The position numbers and the translations under genes were made by a program. Shown here one piece after another: positions 37,041-45,277 of a stretch of DNA of 64,000 nt. Numbering within the stretch: position 1 is the first letter of the stretch; every line of letters starts with the position of its first letter. Source of the DNA: Paenibacillus dendrobii (lineage in GTDB: Bacteria > Bacillota > Bacilli > Paenibacillales > Paenibacillaceae); NCBI RefSeq assembly GCF_009807035.1, contig NZ_WUBI01000001.1, positions 2,170,001 to 2,234,000 on the forward strand, in the 5' to 3' direction. The notes under the pieces were generated by a model. That model worked only from the letters and a program-made list of their open reading frames with translations. It did no database searches and had not been told where the DNA came from.

Positions 37041-37069
37041 TTGACTTCCCAAAAACCAGAACTTACACT
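37041..37069 (+). promoter_or_regulatory. Candidate promoter of LacI-type regulator gene
   Basis: TTGACT (37041-37046), 17-bp spacer, TACACT (37064-37069), 46 nt before the ATG. The -10 is weak (4 of 6). Confidence 0.45.
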
Positions 37070-37115
37070 GAAACTGAAATCGCAAACCAAACCATATATA
37101 TCCTATGAGGTCAAA

Positions 37116-38111
37116 ATGATTACAATTAAAGACATTGCCCGTGTCGCCGGCGTTTCGCACACCACCGTGTCCCGGGCGCTGAACGGCAATCCGCTGATCA
37201 AAAAGGAAACCCGTGACAGAATCGAAAAAATCGCTGCAGAGATGAACTACATTCCCAACTACAGCGCCAAAAGCCTCGTCATGAAAAAGTCGTATACGAT
37301 CGGGTTGTTCTTCTCCAGTATCGATCAGGGAACATCCGCCAGCTTTTTGGTGGATGCAATCAAAGGAATCCATTCGGTACTTGATGAAAACTACAGCCTG
37401 ACGGTTCATGGCATTGACGGCATTCAGCATTTTGATGCCATTTTGCCGCAGCGTTTTGACGGTATCCTGGTCATGAGCCAAAGCGACGCCGATAACGCCT
37501 TTATCTATCATGTCAAGAAAATGGGCATCCCGCTCGTGGTGTTGAACCGTCATCTGGAGGATCCCGGCATTATGAATGTCGTGGCCAATGACCGGGAAGG
37601 CGTGAAGGAAGCGATCGATTATGCCGTTTCCCAGGGTCATAGCCAATGTGCCATTATCGAAGGCAAAGCAGGCTTCAAGTCGTCGACGGAACGCAAGCAA
37701 GGGTTCATGGACAGCCTCATCGTTCATCGCCTGCCGCTCATACCGGAATATTTTGCTGCCGGGGATTATGGCGTAGAAAGCGGTTATGAGGCGATGTGTT
37801 CCTTGCTCGCTCTTCCCGAACCGCCCTCTATCGTATTTTGCGCGAATGACGACATGGCGATCGGTGCCATGAATGCTTGTTATGCCAAGGGCATCCACAT
37901 TCCCGGGCAGCTATCGCTCATTGGATTCGATGACATTTTATTTGCGAGGTACACCAATCCGGCACTCACTACGATTCACAAACCCGTAGCCGATATCAGC
38001 AAGCTGGGCACGACCAAACTGATCGATTTGATGAAAGATCCGGATACCGCTCCCGAGCAATTATTCGTCAAAACCGCTTTAATGGTACGCCAAAGCGTAG
38101 CTGCCGTATGA
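37116..38111 (+). CDS. LacI family regulator, ExuR-like (hexuronate utilisation)
   Basis: 331 residues from ATG 37116, where the classic MITIKDIARVAGVSHTTVSRAL helix-turn-helix begins; GAGG is about 6 nt upstream. The hinge contains YIPNYSAKSLVMKKSYTIGLFF, and the sugar-binding domain runs to the end (FCANDDMAIGAMNACY, LIGFDDILFARYTNP). It is followed by its own terminator and then uxaBAC, so it is probably the repressor of galacturonate use, in the role of B. subtilis ExuR. The ligand is likely a hexuronate or an intermediate. Candidate operators are the ACGTGTGCA boxes. Confidence 0.87.
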   Translation: MITIKDIARVAGVSHTTVSRALNGNPLIKKETRDRIEKIAAEMNYIPNYSAKSLVMKKSYTIGLFFSSIDQGTSASFLVDAIKGIHSVLDENYSLTVHGIDGIQHFDAILPQRFDGILVMSQSDADNAFIYHVKKMGIPLVVLNRHLEDPGIMNVVANDREGVKEAIDYAVSQGHSQCAIIEGKAGFKSSTERKQGFMDSLIVHRLPLIPEYFAAGDYGVESGYEAMCSLLALPEPPSIVFCANDDMAIGAMNACYAKGIHIPGQLSLIGFDDILFARYTNPALTTIHKPVADISKLGTTKLIDLMKDPDTAPEQLFVKTALMVRQSVAAV

Positions 38112-38130
38112 TGGATTCCCTATTTCACAG

Positions 38131-38156
38131 AAAAAGAGGCATCCTCTTTTTTCGTT
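38131..38156 (+). terminator. Terminator after LacI-type regulator gene
   Basis: AAAAGAGG-CAT-CCTCTTTT stem followed by TTCGTTTT. It separates the regulator from the uxa operon. Confidence 0.75.
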
Positions 38157-38162
38157 TTAAAA

Positions 38163-38176
38163 TGTTAACGTGTGCA
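38163..38176 (+). promoter_or_regulatory. Candidate LacI-type/cre operator before uxaB
   Basis: TGTTAACGTGTGCA has the central CG and outer TG/CA of LacI-family and cre sites (12 of 14 cre positions), and includes the 9-mer ACGTGTGCA shared with the regulator's own upstream region. Distance to the uxaB start is 38 bp. Confidence 0.5.
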
Positions 38177-38213
38177 AACAAGCATAACTTCACGAATAAA
38201 GGAGACGCCTGTC

Positions 38214-39623
38214 ATGTCACATCCACTTTCCAGAACCACTCATCCTCACCTGCCCTCTTATCCAGAACGCGTCATTCAATTCGGCGGAGGCAATTTCATG
38301 CGCGCGTTCGTGAATTGGCAGCTGCAGCAAATGAATCGGCAAGGTCTTTTCCAAGGCAGCGCCGTTGTCGTACAGCCTACGGAACGCGGACTCGGCGATT
38401 TGATGACCCGGCAGGATTGCTTATACACCGTGCTGTTAAATGGCATTTTTCAGAACCGGACCGTGAACTCCCAAGAAATCATAACCACTGTCAGCCGAGT
38501 GATCAATCCCTACACTCATTATGAAGACTACCTGGCCTTGGCGGAAGATGACGGGCTGGAATTCATCACATCCAATACGACGGAAGCAGGAATCGCCTAT
38601 CATGCCGGGGATTGCCGGGGAGATCAACCGCCTGCCAGCTTTCCTGCCAAACTTACGGCGCTGTTGTTCAGACGATTCGAGCTGCGGAAAAAGGGATTCG
38701 TCATCATTCCTTGCGAGCTGATTGACCGAAATGGGGAGAAATTGCATCAGCTTATCGAGCAGTACGCCCGGGAATGGCAGCTCGGAGAAGCTTTCGTCAC
38801 ATGGCTTCGCGAGGAAAACACCTTCTGCTGCAGTTTGGTGGACCGGATTGTTCCAGGTTATCCGCGCGGCAGAGACCAGGAACTTGAGCATGAACTGGGC
38901 TACACCGACGAGTTAATGGTCACCGCTGAGCCCTACCTCTTGTGGGTGATTGAAGGACCCGAGTGGCTCTCCGAGCGGCTTCCGTTAGACCAAACGGGAC
39001 TAAACGTCATTTTCACCGATGATATGACCCCATATCGCGAACGCAAAGTTCATCTGCTTAACGGTCCCCATACCGCGATGGTTCCGCTTGGTTTGCTGGC
39101 CGGGCTCGAAACCGTAGAAGAAGTCATGCAGGATGAGTGTTTTTCGCGGTTTGTGAAGGAGATCATGGAAAAGGAGCTTGCTCCCATGCTGAATTTCCCT
39201 CTTGAAGATGTGCTTGCGTATGCATCCGACATTCAGGAACGGTTCAGGAATCCATATATCCGGCATGAGCTCCGGTCGATATCGCTCAACAGCATCTCCA
39301 AGTTTAAAGCACGCCTGCTGCCGATATTGCTTCGCTATCAGCAAGAGAAAGGGATTCTTCCCCCTCTCATCTGTCTCTCCTTCGCTGCATTGTTGCTCAG
39401 CTATCGCGGGGATCGAATCCCTAGGCAGGACCTTCCGGAGGTTAACGACGTATTTGATGAAGCCTGGAGCCGTCCCTCATCCTTCGTTACCACGATTCTA
39501 AGGAAAGAAAGCTTGTGGGGCGCTGATTTGACAAAGATTCCAGGACTTATCCAAACCATCGAAGCTGATATCCGTCAGCTGGATCAGTCGGGCAGTCGTG
39601 CAGCTTTACAGATCATGAAATAA
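38214..39623 (+). CDS. uxaB: Tagaturonate reductase (altronate oxidoreductase)
   Basis: 469 residues from ATG 38214, with AAAGGAG 9 nt upstream; the open frame starts at 38172 but lacks such a site. The enzyme reduces D-tagaturonate to D-altronate with NADH. Motifs: RVIQFGGGNFMRAF (dinucleotide-binding), FITSNTTEAGI, GFVIIPCELIDRNG, and KVHLLNGPHTAMVPLG with the Lys and His of the polyol dehydrogenase site. First gene of the hexuronate operon uxaB-uxaA-uxaC. Confidence 0.93.
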   Translation: MSHPLSRTTHPHLPSYPERVIQFGGGNFMRAFVNWQLQQMNRQGLFQGSAVVVQPTERGLGDLMTRQDCLYTVLLNGIFQNRTVNSQEIITTVSRVINPYTHYEDYLALAEDDGLEFITSNTTEAGIAYHAGDCRGDQPPASFPAKLTALLFRRFELRKKGFVIIPCELIDRNGEKLHQLIEQYAREWQLGEAFVTWLREENTFCCSLVDRIVPGYPRGRDQELEHELGYTDELMVTAEPYLLWVIEGPEWLSERLPLDQTGLNVIFTDDMTPYRERKVHLLNGPHTAMVPLGLLAGLETVEEVMQDECFSRFVKEIMEKELAPMLNFPLEDVLAYASDIQERFRNPYIRHELRSISLNSISKFKARLLPILLRYQQEKGILPPLICLSFAALLLSYRGDRIPRQDLPEVNDVFDEAWSRPSSFVTTILRKESLWGADLTKIPGLIQTIEADIRQLDQSGSRAALQIMK

Positions 39624-39649
39624 CAAATGATGGTAAAGGAGGAGCTCGA

Positions 39650-41137
39650 ATGAAACAAGTATTGAAAATGAATCTCCGAGATACCGTTGCTGTAGCCCTG
39701 ACCCCGATCGTGGCGGGTGAATCGGTAATGGCCGGAGAACAAGCGCTCACCGCTGCTTCAGATATCCCGCAAGGCCATAAAATCGCGCTGACCCGTCTGG
39801 AAGCCGGTGACAGAATCATGAAGTACGGTTACCCGATCGGGCATGCAACGACCGCCATCGCGCCCGGCGACTGGGTTCATACGCACAATATCGCTACGAA
39901 CCTTGCTGGTGAGGAAGAATACGAATACCTTCCGGACCTGCATCCAGTAACTTATCCCGTTCGCGGACTCACCTTTCAGGGGTATCGGCGCAAGAGCGGA
40001 AAAGTCGGCATCCGTAATGACCTGTATATTGTTCCGACGGTCGGCTGCGTAAACGGGATCGCCGAACAGATGCTGCAGGAATTCAAGATGCTCCATCCGG
40101 ATCTCGGGACGTTCGACAATATCACCATTCTGAAGCATCCTTACGGCTGTTCTCAACTGGGAGATGATCACCGTCAAACCCGCAGCATTCTGCTGGATGC
40201 GGTGAAGCATCCGAACGCCGGCGGCGTATTGGTCTTCGGGCTTGGCTGCGAAAATAATATTGTAGCGGAGTTTCGCAGCCTGCTGGGTGATTATGATGAA
40301 AGCCGTGTGAAGTTTCTGGTTGCGCAGGAAGTCGGCGATGAAATCGAGGAGGGCCTTCGGCTGCTCGAAGAGCTGTATGAAGCCGCGGAAACGGACAGCC
40401 GTGAACCCGTTCCGCTCAGCGAATTGAACGTGGGCCTGAAATGCGGGGGCTCTGACGGTTTTTCGGGCATTACGGCCAATCCGCTTCTGGGCGCGTTCTC
40501 CGACTTTCTCATCTCCCAGGGCGGTTCAACCATCCTGACGGAAGTACCCGAAATGTTCGGCGCCGAAAAGATGCTGATGGCGCGTGCTTCGAATCGCGAC
40601 GTTTTCAACGATATCGTATCCTTAATCAATGACTTCAAGCAGTATTTCCTGTCCTATGGCGAACCGGTTTATGAGAACCCTTCACCAGGTAACAAAGCAG
40701 GCGGGATCAGCACGCTCGAGGATAAATCGCTGGGCTGCACGCAAAAGGGCGGAACCGCGCCCGTCGTGGATGTCCTGCAGTACGGAGAGAAGCTCCGCAA
40801 AAAGGGACTGAGCCTGCTTCAGGCCCCCGGCAATGACCTGGTTGCCTCCTCCGCCCTGGCTGCGTCCGACTGCCAGCTTGTGTTGTTCACAACCGGACGT
40901 GGAACGCCTTTCGGCAGTTTTGTGCCCACGGTCAAGATCGCGACCAACAACGACATTTTCGCCAAAAAAGGTCATTGGATGGATTTCAACGCAGGTATGT
41001 TGCTCGAAACCCCGATGGCTGAAGTGCTGGAACAATTCATTGCATACGTCATCGCTGTCGCCAGCGGCCGCCAAACCCGGAATGAACAAAATGAAGTCCG
41101 TGAGCTGGCCATTTTTAAAACCGGAGTGACTCTGTAA
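39650..41137 (+). CDS. uxaA: Altronate dehydratase
   Basis: 495 residues, ATG with AAAGGAGG 8-9 nt upstream. Converts D-altronate to 2-keto-3-deoxy-D-gluconate. It has an N-terminal SAF domain (about 1-95) and a C-terminal dehydratase domain with GYRRKSGKVGIRNDL, HPYGCSQLGDDH, GLGCENN, KCGGSDGFSGITANP and a late LFTTGRGTPFG motif; the Cys residues fit its iron-dependent site. It follows uxaB by 26 bp. Confidence 0.93.
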   Translation: MKQVLKMNLRDTVAVALTPIVAGESVMAGEQALTAASDIPQGHKIALTRLEAGDRIMKYGYPIGHATTAIAPGDWVHTHNIATNLAGEEEYEYLPDLHPVTYPVRGLTFQGYRRKSGKVGIRNDLYIVPTVGCVNGIAEQMLQEFKMLHPDLGTFDNITILKHPYGCSQLGDDHRQTRSILLDAVKHPNAGGVLVFGLGCENNIVAEFRSLLGDYDESRVKFLVAQEVGDEIEEGLRLLEELYEAAETDSREPVPLSELNVGLKCGGSDGFSGITANPLLGAFSDFLISQGGSTILTEVPEMFGAEKMLMARASNRDVFNDIVSLINDFKQYFLSYGEPVYENPSPGNKAGGISTLEDKSLGCTQKGGTAPVVDVLQYGEKLRKKGLSLLQAPGNDLVASSALAASDCQLVLFTTGRGTPFGSFVPTVKIATNNDIFAKKGHWMDFNAGMLLETPMAEVLEQFIAYVIAVASGRQTRNEQNEVRELAIFKTGVTL

Positions 41138-41199
41138 TCTGGTTGTCCCGTTCTGCCATCATTCGTTCATACATCCCCTGACGAGAAGGAGACTTTCAT

Positions 41200-42600
41200 A
41201 TGTTCCTGAACAACGATTTCTTATTATCGACCGATACCGCACGCACCCTATTTCACCAGCATGCCAAGGATATGCCGATTATCGATTACCACTGTCATTT
41301 GGATCCCAAGGAAATCTACGACAACAAGCCTTTCCGGAATCTGACCGAAGCCTGGCTATCGGGCGATCATTACAAATGGCGCCTGATGCGTGCCAATGGT
41401 ATTCCCGAATCCCATATTACGGGAGATGCTTCCGATTACGATAAGTTCATGGCGTGGGCCGTAACCGTTCCCAAGACGATAGGCAATCCGTTGTACAGTT
41501 GGACGCATTTGGAACTGAGAAGATTTTTCGGCATTGAAGAGCTGCTGAATGAAGAATCCGCTGCCCGGATTTGGGAAGAAGTCAACACGAAGCTGGCCAC
41601 TCCGGCATTCCAGCGCCGCAATATCATCAAGAATTCCAATGTCAGAGTCGTATGTACCACCGATGATCCCGCTGATTCGCTCGAATACCATCAACTGCTG
41701 CGGGCTGAAGAGCATGATTTCCAGGTACTTCCGACTTTCCGTCCCGATAAAGCGCTGAATATTGATGCTCCCGGGTTTACCGATTGGCTTCAGCGTCTGG
41801 AGCAGTCCGCAGGCAAACCGGTTCCTTCCTATGCTGCCTTGATAGATGCTCTGAAACAGCGTGTGGATTTTTTCCACCAGGAAGGCTGCAGGCTTTCCGA
41901 CCATGCCCTGGATACGCTGCGCTACCAGGCAGGCGATTCTACCGCCGTGGAGAAGATTTTTGCCAAAAGAGTTGCAGGTGAAGGATTGACTGTCGAAGAA
42001 ATCACCTTGTATCGGACCGAGCTCTTATCGGCTTTGATCGGTTTCTATGCCGAAAAAAAATGGACGATGCAGCTTCATATCCATGCCTACCGCAATAACA
42101 ACGCACGGATGTTCAAACAGCTCGGACCGGATACGGGTTACGATGCTTTGAACGATCTGCCGCTGACCGGAGCCTTGTCGAAGCTGCTGGACCGGGCTGA
42201 AAGCACGCAAGGCCTGCCAAAGACCATTCTTTATTCGTTGAATCCGAATGATTATCCATCCCTGCTCGCGCTCATGGGCTGCTATCAAAAGGATACGCCG
42301 GGAAAAATGCAGCTTGGGTCGGGCTGGTGGTACAACGATACACGCAATGGCATGCGCCAGCAGTTAACCTTATTCGCAGACAACAGTTTGCTCGCTCATT
42401 TCGTCGGCATGCTGACGGATTCACGAAGCTTCCTGTCGTATACGCGCCACGAATATTTCCGCAGGGTTCTATGCGAGCTGATTGGCGAATGGGTTCAGCG
42501 CGGCGAAGCTCCCGATGACATGACACTCCTTGGACAACTGGTCGAGGATATTTCATACCATAACGCTGCCGGGTATTTCGGCTTTCAGTCCGCAAATTAG
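41200..42600 (+). CDS. uxaC: Glucuronate/galacturonate isomerase
   Basis: 466 residues, standard length. Isomerises D-galacturonate to D-tagaturonate (and glucuronate to fructuronate). The N-terminal metal site is IIDYHCHLDPKEI (about residues 27-39), with CTTDDPADSLEYH and MQLHIHAYRNNN further on. In this operon it supplies UxaB. It follows uxaA after 62 bp and is 13 bp before the next gene. Confidence 0.94.
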   Translation: MFLNNDFLLSTDTARTLFHQHAKDMPIIDYHCHLDPKEIYDNKPFRNLTEAWLSGDHYKWRLMRANGIPESHITGDASDYDKFMAWAVTVPKTIGNPLYSWTHLELRRFFGIEELLNEESAARIWEEVNTKLATPAFQRRNIIKNSNVRVVCTTDDPADSLEYHQLLRAEEHDFQVLPTFRPDKALNIDAPGFTDWLQRLEQSAGKPVPSYAALIDALKQRVDFFHQEGCRLSDHALDTLRYQAGDSTAVEKIFAKRVAGEGLTVEEITLYRTELLSALIGFYAEKKWTMQLHIHAYRNNNARMFKQLGPDTGYDALNDLPLTGALSKLLDRAESTQGLPKTILYSLNPNDYPSLLALMGCYQKDTPGKMQLGSGWWYNDTRNGMRQQLTLFADNSLLAHFVGMLTDSRSFLSYTRHEYFRRVLCELIGEWVQRGEAPDDMTLLGQLVEDISYHNAAGYFGFQSAN

Positions 42601-42613
42601 GAGGAATTCGGCC

Positions 42614-43381
42614 ATGATGCACATTACTCATTACACAGAAAAGATTTCGGCAGATTTGGCTTCACCGGGCTCCTCTCTTCTGAAGTTGTATCCGGTTGAA
42701 GGCCGGGATCAGGAAACGCTTCCCTTCATATTGGTTCTGCCCGGCGGCGGATATTCCCATCTGGCTCCGCATGAAGGCGAACCTGTTGCGCGTTGGTTCA
42801 ATCAGCTGGGCATTCATGCGGGTGTTCTTCATTATCAGCTCGATCCCGTTGTCCCATCTAACCTGATTCAGGATGTGGAAGATGCGATCTCATGGGTTCG
42901 CGAGGCTCCTCATCCGTGGAACGTTAACCCGAAGCAGGTCGGCATGATCGGATTCTCGGCCGGTGGACACCTTGCATCTATCGCAGCCGTCAAAGGTACC
43001 GCTAAACCGGATCTGCTGCTGCTCGGCTATCCTGTAATTACTTTCGCCGAGTCTTATACGCATGAAGGAAGCCGGCAGCGATTTCTTGGCGATCACCCTC
43101 ATCCGGAACACATACAGGATTTCTCTTCCGACCGCCAAGTTTCCATGAACACGCCGCCGACCTTTATGTGGACTACATCCGATGATGCTGCCGTTCCGGT
43201 AGAGAACAGCCTGCTGTTTGCCGGCGCCTTGTCGAAGGCGGGAATTCCATTTGAGCTGCATGTGTTCGAAGAAGGCCGTCATGGTCTCGGTTTGTCCGAA
43301 GAGAATCTCCACTGCCGGCAGTGGCTCGGATGCTGCGCCAGTTGGCTGCAACATCATCATTTTACAAAGAGGGACTCATAG
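42614..43381 (+). CDS. Alpha/beta hydrolase, BD-FAE / acetyl-xylan-esterase-like
   Basis: 255 residues from ATG 42614; AGGAGG overlaps the uxaC stop and is 9 nt upstream. It has VLPGGGYSHLAPHEGEP (oxyanion-hole region), nucleophile elbow GFSAGGH with Ser near residue 118, TSDDAAVPVENS with the Asp, and EEGRHGLGL with the His. The family removes acetyl or feruloyl groups from plant polysaccharides. No signal peptide, so it treats imported oligomers. Its stop codon directly abuts the next ATG. Confidence 0.82.
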   Translation: MMHITHYTEKISADLASPGSSLLKLYPVEGRDQETLPFILVLPGGGYSHLAPHEGEPVARWFNQLGIHAGVLHYQLDPVVPSNLIQDVEDAISWVREAPHPWNVNPKQVGMIGFSAGGHLASIAAVKGTAKPDLLLLGYPVITFAESYTHEGSRQRFLGDHPHPEHIQDFSSDRQVSMNTPPTFMWTTSDDAAVPVENSLLFAGALSKAGIPFELHVFEEGRHGLGLSEENLHCRQWLGCCASWLQHHHFTKRDS

Positions 43382-44074
43382 ATGATGCATCGACTGTTTA
43401 TCGTCGGCGATTCGACTGCTGCCCGGAAGGAAGCATGCAAAAAGCCGATGGCCGGATGGGGCGAATACCTTGCCGACTATTTGGATGCCCCCGTTTCTAT
43501 CATCAACAAAGCCATCAACGGACGAAGCACCAAATCCTTCCTCGCTGAGGGCCATTGGGCTGCGATTGAGCAAGAGCTTCGTGCAGGCGATTATGTGTTC
43601 ATTCAATTTGGCCATAATGACGAAAAAAAGGAAGATCCATTGCGTTATACCGATCCTGCCCATGAATATCGCCGTAACCTCTTGCATTACATCGGCACGG
43701 CGCGCAGACTCGGCGGCATACCTGTTCTGCTGACTCCCGTGAGCAGACGCCGTTTCATGAATGCGGATGTTCCGGATCCGCTGGCCGTCGGGCTGTATCC
43801 CGCAGCCATGAGGGAAACTGCGGCGGAGACCGGGACACCCTTACTGGATATATTCGCAGCTTCTCAGCAATTATTGCAGATGATGGGGCATGAACATTCG
43901 GAACAATTATTCATGCATTTGCCGCAAGGCAATCACCCGAACTATCCGGAAGGGATCGCAGACGATACCCACTTTTCGGAGGAAGGCGCTCAGCACATCG
44001 CCAGACTCGTGGCGGAAACGATCGCGCAATCCGCTGCATTATCCGGGTTACATCCCTATCTGCGAGCGACATGA
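43382..44074 (+). CDS. SGNH hydrolase, rhamnogalacturonan acetylesterase-like
   Basis: 230 residues. SGNH blocks: FIVGDSTAA (Ser nucleophile), AINGRSTKSF (Gly), FIQFGHNDEKK (Asn) and DDTHFSEEGAQHIA (Asp and His). This is the pattern of rhamnogalacturonan acetylesterases (CE12, YesT/RhgT). It removes acetyl groups from galacturonate in the rhamnogalacturonan backbone. No signal peptide. Start codon abuts the stop of the preceding esterase gene. Confidence 0.88.
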   Translation: MMHRLFIVGDSTAARKEACKKPMAGWGEYLADYLDAPVSIINKAINGRSTKSFLAEGHWAAIEQELRAGDYVFIQFGHNDEKKEDPLRYTDPAHEYRRNLLHYIGTARRLGGIPVLLTPVSRRRFMNADVPDPLAVGLYPAAMRETAAETGTPLLDIFAASQQLLQMMGHEHSEQLFMHLPQGNHPNYPEGIADDTHFSEEGAQHIARLVAETIAQSAALSGLHPYLRAT

Positions 44075-44087
44075 AAGGAGTGCGGCA

Positions 44088-44930
44088 ATGAATATCCCAC
44101 TGCAATTAGGCGTCCGTGCACATGATTTTGGACAGATCCCTTTACCCGAACTGATCCTGAAGATACAACAATATGGCTTCAAACACATTCAATTTGCCCT
44201 CGCCAAGTCATTTCCCGAGAGCGCTCCCAGCTTGTCTTCCTTAAGCCCTGGAACTGCGGATTATTTCGGCGAAGCGTTCCGGCAAGCGGGTATTCGGATT
44301 GCCGTGCTTGGATGTTACGTCAACATCGTGGATACCGATCTGTCTAAACGTGCCGAAGCGCTCTCCGGCTTCGGCACCCATCTTCGCCTGGCAAGAGATT
44401 TCGGCGCCAGCATGGTAGGAACGGAAACCGGCAGTATCGGGCAGGGATACACGACGGACAACTTTACAGACGAGGCCTTTGAGCAGGTTGTAGCCTCCGT
44501 GAGAATGATGGTCGCGGAAGCAGAGCGCTTTGGCGTGACGGTGGGGATCGAGGCAGGGCTAAACCATCCTTTGTATACGGCTCGGCTGACGCGAAGACTA
44601 CTTGACCTGGTACCCTCCTCAAACCTGCAGATCATACTCGATTGCGCCAATCTGATGCGTCCCGATAATTACAAAGAGCAAGAAGCCGTGATTGACGAAG
44701 CCCTAACGCTGCTGGGCGATCGAGTTGCGGTGATCCACCTTAAGGACTTTGTGTTCAAGGACGGACAGATCCGAATCGTGCCCGCCGGCCAGGGCTGCCT
44801 CTCCTTTGCCCCGATACTCCGGTACATGAAATATCAGCGCCCGCATATTCAAGGCATTCTGGAGAGCACGCCCGAGGAGCATTTGGAAGGCAGCATGGCA
44901 TATTTGAAACGGTTGTACGATGAGGTATAA
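44088..44930 (+). CDS. Sugar phosphate isomerase/epimerase-like TIM barrel protein
   Basis: 280 residues from ATG 44088, with AAGGAG 7 nt upstream. AP-endonuclease-2/xylose-isomerase-like barrel, with GVTVGIEAGLNHPLYT (metal Glu), IILDCANLMRPDNY (Asp), VIHLKDFVF (His) and GILESTPEEHLEGS (last Glu), so the metal-binding set appears intact. A ketose or uronate epimerase or isomerase is likely; the substrate is not known. It is the last gene before a terminator in the hexuronate operon. Confidence 0.78.
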   Translation: MNIPLQLGVRAHDFGQIPLPELILKIQQYGFKHIQFALAKSFPESAPSLSSLSPGTADYFGEAFRQAGIRIAVLGCYVNIVDTDLSKRAEALSGFGTHLRLARDFGASMVGTETGSIGQGYTTDNFTDEAFEQVVASVRMMVAEAERFGVTVGIEAGLNHPLYTARLTRRLLDLVPSSNLQIILDCANLMRPDNYKEQEAVIDEALTLLGDRVAVIHLKDFVFKDGQIRIVPAGQGCLSFAPILRYMKYQRPHIQGILESTPEEHLEGSMAYLKRLYDEV

Positions 44931-44950
44931 AACAAAACGCCTTTTCCTGA

Positions 44951-44976
44951 AATGGTAGCCTGAAGCTGCCATTTTT
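44951..44976 (+). terminator. Terminator of uxaBAC-esterase-epimerase operon
   Basis: AATGGTAGC / GCTGCCATT stem (one G-T pair) with a CTGAA loop and five Ts. Confidence 0.82.
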
Positions 44977-45277
44977 GCGAAAGGGTGTTTATTTCACATA
45001 GGGGAAAGTACAGAAACATGATGGCCGATGCATGATCATCCGAACGGAATTTATATCTGCGAAGGAACGACATTTGAATTGGAATCCCCCCAGGTTTCGA
45101 TGGTTTTGCCGAAGAAAATACGTTCCTGCTCTGCGTAAACCGTGAAATATTTCCAGGGAAATTGTCGTTTTATTGACTGGCGCCGGCAGGATTCCGGATA
45201 GCAGGATAGAAAGAAAAATCATACGCTCTATATTCGTCGCTTGTTTGAAACATTTTGTGGTAAAGGAGTTGTGCCTC
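44977..45277 (+). other. Intergenic region before the SASA esterase gene; possible small decayed frame
   Basis: No intact gene is seen. A short frame at 45028-45138 (36 codons, MHDHPNGIYICEGTTFELES at its start) has protein-like composition but no ribosome site. The following 40 codons in other frames also look protein-like, so this may be residue of a lost gene. No promoter motif is clear. Confidence 0.25.

Noticed and set aside
45173..45277. Upstream extension of the SASA esterase
   Set aside because: The added residues are not protein-like for the family and there is no ribosome site, while ATG 45278 has AAAGGAG 9 nt upstream.
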